Source: Apium graveolens (taxonomy: Eukaryota; Streptophyta; Magnoliopsida; Apiales; Apiaceae). From it: DNA of 64,000 bases. The stretch spans positions 57,467 through 121,466 of the forward strand of contig NW_027420610.1 in the NCBI RefSeq assembly GCF_009905375.1, in the 5' to 3' direction. Positions 58,337-64,000 of this stretch are shown here, one piece after another (position 1 is the first letter of the stretch; the number at the start of each line of letters is the position of its first letter). Under the pieces are notes generated by a model, which ran no database searches, had not been told where the DNA came from, and worked only from the letters and a program-made list of their open reading frames with translations. The position numbers and the translations under genes were made by a program.

Positions 58337-58960
58337 ATGGTTAGATCGTAAAGGAGAGTTTTGTTTCACCTGAAGCTTATTGGTATTCCAAGGAAAACCC
58401 CTCCACTCTGCCTAAGTGCCCAGATTTTGTTTCATGAACACATGAAATGAGTTCTGATTAAAACACAAACAAAAATCTATCCAGTTATAGACAACCACTA
58501 TACATCCAACCAGTCCTTTATCGGCGGAAAAAAATTCATCCAGGACTCACATGTGCCTCTCCACACGCCACCTAACGACCACACGCGCTGTACGCGTCGG
58601 CACGTGAATCTTCTTCATCCAGAATCTGAACAGGGTTGTTTAGGAACTCCTGCTCATCTTCTCCAGCCCAATCTATATATGTCTGGTATGACTAATCCAA
58701 ACTTTATAGATATATAGGTATCTCTATATCAGTTTTTATTGGTGCTTATTGTTTGGTTTAAAAGATATACACACGGCTGACATTCACTATAATTTGTACC
58801 CGTCCTTACTAAAAACTGGGCTTAGTGAATATTGGGCTTGGAGTATTTTTCAAAATTATGCCAGTCTATAAAATTAGCATGTTAAATTATTATTGGGTTG
58901 GGCTAGCTCTAAACAATACCTTTAACTAATTTTTTTTATTCGGTCTGAATTTAATTTAAT

Positions 58961-59886
58961 ATGGCTGAAGTTGTTGATTCATCTATTACAAGTGACAACA
59001 GTGTAGTAGTAAGTCTGGGTTTCATAGTACTCCTTAGTGAATCCCAAATTTGATGGAAAAAATTTTCTCGAGTGGTCCAAAGCTTGTACTATGGCATTAA
59101 AATCCCATAAATTGATGAAATATATCAATGGAAAGGCTAAACAGCCTTTGGAGATCGATCCAAGTTTTGATAATTGGGATTCTGAAAATGCCATGGTTTG
59201 TTCATGGTTGTTTAACTCTATGGAGGTACATATTCGCAAAAGCTATATCTTAATGATACAACTGAGGAGGTTTAGAATTCTCTCAACCGGACTTATTCAT
59301 TCTCCGGAAATGTGGCCAAGCGATTCGAGGTCAATCGAAAGATATGGGAACTAGTTTAAGGAGGTCGAACACTTGCTCAATATTACTCTAAGCTTACGTT
59401 GTTGTGGAGCGAAATGGGTCATTACTCAATATTTGAGTGTAAAAATGCAGAAGATCAAGAGAAATATCAAAAAATGATGACTGAGGAAAGGGTGATGAAA
59501 TTCTTGATGGTTTGTTTGATGATTATGATTCAATTAAAAATCAACTTATCAGACATATTCCATTTCCTACCGTTGAGGATGCATATGGTCGCGTTCGGCT
59601 AGAAGAAAGTCGAAAACAAAGTTTGGCTCCAACAACCCATTTAGATCGATCTGCACTCTTAATTGGAAATGTTCAGCAATTTGAGGCAGAAAAACTAGAA
59701 CATATGTCAGCGGCTCTAATAGGTGAAAAATATGTCCCTCAGTGTGATTATTACAATAGGCCATATCACACTCGTGAAACGTGCTTTGTCTTGCATCCTC
59801 ACCTCAAAACTCGGGGACGAGGAGGATGCGACCGAGGTGTCTACCGAGGGGCCTCATTTGGAAGAAGTTCAGGAAGAGGCACATGA
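58961..59886 (+). pseudogene. gag of element D
   Basis: ATG 58961 (MAEVVDSSITSDNS); a one-base shift near 59010-59030 moves into the frame with NPKFDGKNFLEWSKACTMAL, the N-terminal block of copia gag proteins. Further shifts near 59250 and 59500. The zinc knuckle near 59738 reads CDYYNRPYHTRETC, with Tyr in place of the second Cys. The Gly/Arg-rich tail ends at TGA 59884-59886. About 620 bp of leader precede it, with no ORF of note. Confidence 0.85.
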
Positions 59887-60061
59887 TGAGGGATTCATTT
59901 GAATGCTCATCATGCAATATCAGATAATGAGTCATTTTCTTCCTCAGGGATGATGACTACCACAGAACTCAATACTTTTCGTCAGTTTATGTCTCAACTA
60001 AACGTCACTCCTCCAACCCCCATAACCAATTCTGCTCAAATCTTGTCATTTTATCTCCGAT

Positions 60062-60522
60062 AAATGCCCAACATCATGGATCATTGATTCTGGAGCTTCA
60101 TCACATATGACTAAAATTTCTAATTTCCTATAGTCATATCATGATAAAACTGGTAATATACGTGTTGCTGATAGAGGCTTTGCACCTATTCACGGAAAGG
60201 GCACTTCTATTTGTCTCCCATCATTACCACTATTTGATTTTTTACATGTTCCTTCATTGTCAGCAAATTTATTATCTGTTTCTCGTATTACTGAAAATCT
60301 TAATTGTTCAGTAACGTTTTTCCCTTCTCACCGTGTCTTTCAGGATCTGGCGACATGCAAGGTCCTTGGCAGTGGTAAAGTGGTGAATGGTCTCTATGTC
60401 ATGGAAGGGAGTTCTATTTCTCCCTCGACAAGTTATTAGGTGTCATATAAATCTAATCCTATTTTAGAGTCTTTGTTTCAATGGCATAGCCGGTTAGGTC
60501 ATCCTTCTTTTGGTGTTTTAAC
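60062..60522 (+). pseudogene. Protease and GAG-pre-integrase start of element D
   Basis: WIIDSGASSHMT near 60079 is an intact copia protease active site. Then SLSANLLSVSRITENLNCSV and, after a TAG at 60437, WHSRLGHPSFGVL, the first half of the HHCC zinc site, which is cut by element E. Confidence 0.87.
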
Positions 60523-61601
60523 TGTTATTCCTAGTGGACTAACAATGAGATTTACAGAAGGGGGGTTGAATGTAAATCTCAAAACTTTTTCAAGTTTTGA
60601 GCAGTTTATGAAAGTTGTGTGTTCAAGAAGAACAAGTGTGTGAATTGCTTTAAGCTAATACAGACAGATATATATTCAAGCACAAATGTAAAGAACACAA
60701 CAGACCTTAAAAACTTTTCTGGTGGATTTGTTGTTCCACCAGAGATGGTATTTTAGAAAATCTGTGATTAAACAATGTTGATCACAGCTGCATCCTAGTA
60801 CAAACTAGATGAACTTTCTCTCAATATTTTTCTAAACAGCTCTGGAAAATCTCTACTCTAATTACTAGCTTCTACTTGGTTTATATATTACCAAGTGTAC
60901 AAGTGAAGAACAATATAAAATACAGTAATAAAATAAGATCTTCACTTGCTTCTTTTCCTGTTCACTCCAGTACTTTGTTGACTATTGCATCTTTGTACCA
61001 GAGAAGAACGGCTGCTTTTTCTGTTGTTCCTGAAATTCGGCTACCACATCTCAGTTGTCTCTATCAACCCATGTGCCTCTGTTTGTAGGTACAACTACCC
61101 CTTATCAACGGCTAATCATCAGAACATCCGTTGAAGCTTTCATCCGTTGATGCGCTCATCCGTTGAAGGATGTTATCCGTTGAAGCTTTCATCCGTTGAT
61201 GCACTCATCCGTTGAAGGATGTTATCCGTTGATGACTTTATCCGTTGAAGCTTTAGAGACATCCGTTGAAGCTTAGCTTCTCATCCGTTGAAGGTCTTTA
61301 AGTCATCCGTTGATACCACTTCACTTATACAAAATTACAAGGCATGAAGTATTTACAATTGGCCTTCCTATCTGCATATCATCTAGTAGTCAACATGACT
61401 CATAGTTTCTCTCAACTTCCAAGAATTACATTTTAAATACAGAGACTGAAATATGCTACAACACTAGACTTATTTCTAAGTAAAGCTACACCATCAACGG
61501 ATAGCCAAAGTGGTCTTATCCGTTGAGGCTACAGACACTAAATTTCTACTTAAGTATTTTGTTAAACATATCATCAAACTAATGCACATACATTCCTAAC
61601 A
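60523..61601 (-). repeat. 3' LTR of element E (1079 bp)
   Basis: Minus-strand ends TGTTAGGAATG (61601) and GGAATAACA (60523). It contains the ATCCGTTGA array at 61125-61315. Confidence 0.82.
61125..61315. repeat. ATCCGTTGA array in LTR E
   Basis: Eleven copies of ATCCGTTGA within about 190 bp, always followed by A or T, partly in a 49-bp higher-order repeat (61132 and 61181). Two more copies occur outside it: an inverted one near 61493 and a direct one near 61517. Confidence 0.92.
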
Positions 61602-61615
61602 ATCTCCCCCTATTT
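61602..61615 (-). other. Polypurine tract of element E
   Basis: Minus strand AAATAGGGGGAGAT directly before the LTR start at 61601. Confidence 0.85.
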
Positions 61616-61789
61616 ATGTCTATAAGAATTGTAGGCATAAATTCAGGGTTAACTTGATGATAACAAAACACTTAACAGATATATGAATTAAAACTAAGTA
61701 GAAATTTAAAAATGCTGCAAAAGTGTATGTACTAGGAGATAATTGAAGATTTACAGTGTTTCCAAGGACACTCCTTTAGTCTGAGCAAA

Positions 61790-64000
61790 TCATCTTTTTC
61801 TTCTTTGTTCCCTGGTTTTCTTTCCTAGCCTTTTGTCGTTTTCCTCAATTTGGAGTTGGAGTTGTCTGAAGAATTCAGCTTCATCTTCAACACTGATATC
61901 CAACTTAGATTGCATTTCTTTGAGAGTTTCATTGCTGGCAATCTTGAGTTGGTCTTCAAGTCTGAAAAATCTTCTGACTCCTTTATCATCTCTAAATTCC
62001 ATCAACCAATGAGGTGATTTGAGAATTTTCATTTCCCTTTCTTGAATGAGTAAAGTCCTGGGTAAAGCATTGGGCTCCCTCCAAGTTTTCCTTATCTTGG
62101 CTATCTTGTTGAGAATTTCAGTCTTGGCAGTTCTGGTAAAGCCAGAATCCTTTTGTATAGCTGAATAGACTCTAATCAAGGTAGAGTAGCCTTCATCCAG
62201 AATCCTGTGGAGAGGCCATGTTCTTTCCCCAGCTCCTTTATATCTGAACACTAATCTCTCTGGTAACTGTCTGTAGGCAGCTATTCCCCTTACATCCTCC
62301 AGCTCATCCAGATAGAGTTCAATGTCTGAAATTTCTTTTATGTCACAGATGTGAACATAATCATCTTTAGAAATGGGTGACTTAGGCTTAGGTTTTTGTT
62401 TTTGAGTGAATTTCTTAGAGGTTATGGGAGGTGTAGATTTTGGTTTTCTTTTCTGTTTCTTTGGTAGTGGGAGAGTGGTTAGAAAGGTAGGCAATTTGAT
62501 AGTGTCCCAATCAATAGGTTCCTCTTTTGGAATGATTGGTTCACCATGGATGTTTATTGTGGGATCAGCAACAAGGGGTTCAGGTATGGAAGGTAGTGGT
62601 TTAGATATAGATTTGGTTACTTCAGTGTTATCTCCACTCCTTCTATGTGCCTTGACCTTTCTTCTGTTTCCCTTCTGCCATTCCTCTCTTTCTTCCACAC
62701 TCTCACCAAATATACTCCCTAAAACCTCATCTAGGTTTGTAGTCTTGTCTTCACCCCTGACTTCAATTTCTTTTTCAACTAGACTTGACTTTAGCTGTTG
62801 TTCAAGCTTTGCTTGTGCTCTTTTGTCAGCCTTTAATTGCTTGTCTTCTTCCTTCTTGGCTATTGAGAATTTGGGATGTCCTTGCATCACACATATGCTC
62901 TTTCCCTCTCTAATGATAATAGCTCTATTTCTCCTTACAGCCTCATCCATGGTCTTTTTGAGATAAGCAATACTTCTGCCTAAAATCTTGTTCTCATCAG
63001 CTTTTGGAGAAGGAAAGTCCACTTCTTTTAAAGGATTCTTTGTTGAGTCCTTATTGGATCTTTCATTGGGCTTGAGAATTATAGCTTGTAGCTCTTTGGA
63101 AGAAGCTTCTCCAACCTTATGACTCCCTACTGGCATGAGCTCCATGTTGATTGGTTCAATTTTTGTGCTGTATTTCACAGATGTTGATTTGTCTTGTGTA
63201 GAACCAAACAACAGTTGCAACCTTTCATCAATTCTCCTCCTTTGCTCTTTCACTTGAATTTCAGCTGCTGCTAGCTGAATCAAATCAATTCCATCAGGCT
63301 TGCCCTTGATTTGAATGATTGGAGAAGTAGTGATGGCAGGAACTAGCACTTTAGATATGTTGACTTTTGTAGATGGCTCTCCTTCCCCTTCCCTTTTACT
63401 CTCCCCCTTTTTGTTATCATCAAGGAGAGGGGTCAAGCCTTGTGCTTTTGCCAGCTGCATTAGGAGACTGGTTTGAGATTGTTGATTGTGAAGAATGGTG
63501 GCCACAGAATTTTCAATAACTTGAACTCTGTCTTCTAACTTGGCCAACCGTTTTTCAGTAACAGATTCTTTCTTCAATCTCAAAACCAAGTCCTGCAATG
63601 TACCATAGGGCATGACTGAATCCAATTTTTCTGAAGTATAGGATTTCAAGTCAGCAATATCCTTCCTGAGATCATCCATACTCAGATTCTGCTTCACTTG
63701 CTGCACCTTCATGAGATGCAGTGAGTCCAGGTGAGCTTGAAGGATAGCCTTGATACTTGCATGTGAAGTATTCTGAATGGCCTGTTGAATAGTGTTGATT
63801 TGTTTGACTAAAGAGACATTGAATTCCCCTGATCTGTACTCCTTAGTCAAGGCCCATTCAGGTAGATTTGGAATTGAACTAGGGCCTTCATCTCCCCCTA
63901 AGTTCATGCTTCCATCAAAAGAAATAGAGTCATCATCATCAGAATTTGCTCCAAATTCCTCAGATGGCTCACCAGCTGTAGAAGGCATTTTGTTAATGGC
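61790..64000 (-). CDS. env-like ORF of element E, intact but open at the edge
   Basis: 732 codons from ATG 63988 to the stop at 61790; the frame is also open upstream to the window edge (AINK before the Met), so the true start may lie outside. Acidic Asp/Ser-rich N-terminus, a long helical and coiled-coil region (residues ~60-180, ending ENSVATILHNQQSQTSLLMQ), Lys/Glu-rich linkers, a compact C-terminal domain (~540-690: DIELYLDELEDVRGIAAYRQ, then PLHRILDEGYSTLIRVYSAI) and a basic end (KKTREQRRKR). No signal peptide or membrane helix is evident, so env-like refers to position only. Homologous in layout to the broken ORF of element C. Confidence 0.75.
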   Translation of the reverse strand, partial: AINKMPSTAGEPSEEFGANSDDDDSISFDGSMNLGGDEGPSSIPNLPEWALTKEYRSGEFNVSLVKQINTIQQAIQNTSHASIKAILQAHLDSLHLMKVQQVKQNLSMDDLRKDIADLKSYTSEKLDSVMPYGTLQDLVLRLKKESVTEKRLAKLEDRVQVIENSVATILHNQQSQTSLLMQLAKAQGLTPLLDDNKKGESKREGEGEPSTKVNISKVLVPAITTSPIIQIKGKPDGIDLIQLAAAEIQVKEQRRRIDERLQLLFGSTQDKSTSVKYSTKIEPINMELMPVGSHKVGEASSKELQAIILKPNERSNKDSTKNPLKEVDFPSPKADENKILGRSIAYLKKTMDEAVRRNRAIIIREGKSICVMQGHPKFSIAKKEEDKQLKADKRAQAKLEQQLKSSLVEKEIEVRGEDKTTNLDEVLGSIFGESVEEREEWQKGNRRKVKAHRRSGDNTEVTKSISKPLPSIPEPLVADPTINIHGEPIIPKEEPIDWDTIKLPTFLTTLPLPKKQKRKPKSTPPITSKKFTQKQKPKPKSPISKDDYVHICDIKEISDIELYLDELEDVRGIAAYRQLPERLVFRYKGAGERTWPLHRILDEGYSTLIRVYSAIQKDSGFTRTAKTEILNKIAKIRKTWREPNALPRTLLIQEREMKILKSPHWLMEFRDDKGVRRFFRLEDQLKIASNETLKEMQSKLDISVEDEAEFFRQLQLQIEENDKRLGKKTREQRRKR

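Larger units (their letters stand above)
58092..60522 (+). mobile_element. Ty1/copia element D, 5' half, interrupted by element E
   Basis: A short LTR, PBS, gag and the start of pol are present; the sequence stops inside the GAG-pre-integrase region at 60522, where element E begins. The rest should lie beyond the window. Frameshifts and stops in gag show decay. Sublineage not assigned. Confidence 0.85.
60523..64000 (-). mobile_element. SIRE-type Ty1/copia element E, 3' end
   Basis: Minus strand: the env-like ORF (from the right edge), PPT, then a 1079 bp 3' LTR ending inside element D. The LTR end (ATTCAACCCCCC..GGAATAACA on the minus strand) resembles that of C. Left target flank is probably TTAAC (60518-60522). 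pol lies outside the window. The intact ORF suggests a young element. Confidence 0.85.

Noticed and set aside
60620..60630. TGTTCAAG at 60620 as the left end of LTR E
   Set aside because: The copia frame of D already breaks at 60523, and TGTTATTCC there matches the C-type LTR end pattern (ATTCACCCCC..AACA).
60440..60643. Small plus-strand ORF as an independent gene
   Set aside because: It is a chimera of element D's GAG-pre-integrase region and the LTR of element E.
62406..62966. Plus-strand ORF of 186 codons
   Set aside because: It is the shadow of the intact minus-strand env-like ORF of element E and shows no domain.

Overview
The window is nuclear DNA from a TE-rich flowering plant, most likely a eudicot. 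It has a spliced polygalacturonase gene, long Ty3/gypsy chromovirus elements, Ty1/copia SIRE-type elements with an env-like third ORF, and hAT and CACTA DNA transposons. The species cannot be fixed from the sequence; Apiaceae is only a guess. No bacterial, organellar, CRISPR or rRNA features were seen.

Layout, left to right. 1-4875: the 5' part of a Tekay-like Ty3/gypsy element (element F, minus strand, running off the left edge) with a 4.0 kb LTR. 5588-7336: an intact five-exon polygalacturonase gene, the only host gene in the window that looks functional. 7337-9059: AT-rich intergenic DNA with a repeat. 9060-9773 and 54634-54659: two pieces of one intronless RNase H-like host gene on the minus strand, split by a 44.9 kb retrotransposon nest.

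The nest. Element C (9774-54633, SIRE-type Ty1/copia, GGGGG target duplication) is the oldest. Its env-like ORF is interrupted by element A (18804-45319, Tekay-like Ty3/gypsy, ATTAA duplication) and by a CACTA transposon (45891-50442). Its 3' LTR holds a 339 bp hAT-type MITE. Element A's 3' LTR is in turn interrupted by element B (29079-42304, Tekay-like, GACTT duplication). Deleting each insertion plus one target-site copy restores the reading frame of what lay beneath, which fixes the order of events. By eye, LTR-pair divergence agrees: C about 8-9%, A and B about 3-4% over the first ~250 bp.

The CACTA element has no visible transposase. It carries recognisable exon pieces of at least four unrelated host genes: ribosomal protein eL34, an ABCB-type auxin-transporter-like ABC protein, an ERD2/KDEL-receptor family protein, and an F-box-associated domain. 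Three keep their splice sites, so they were taken from genomic DNA.

Right side. 54660-58091 is intergenic, with the split gene's promoter, a degenerate ~200 bp tandem array and hAT-like debris. 58092-60522 is the 5' half of a Ty1/copia element with ~231 bp LTRs (element D). D is cut within its GAG-pre-integrase region by element E (60523-64000, minus strand, SIRE-type), whose 3' LTR holds a dense 9-mer array and whose env-like ORF is open for at least 732 codons to the window edge.

Most noteworthy: the split gene with an exactly recoverable frame, the multi-gene CACTA, a short ORF at the same place near the 3' end of three diverged Tekay LTRs, pre-gag ORFs in all three Tekay elements, and short-motif arrays in the SIRE LTRs and in the pol-env interval of C.
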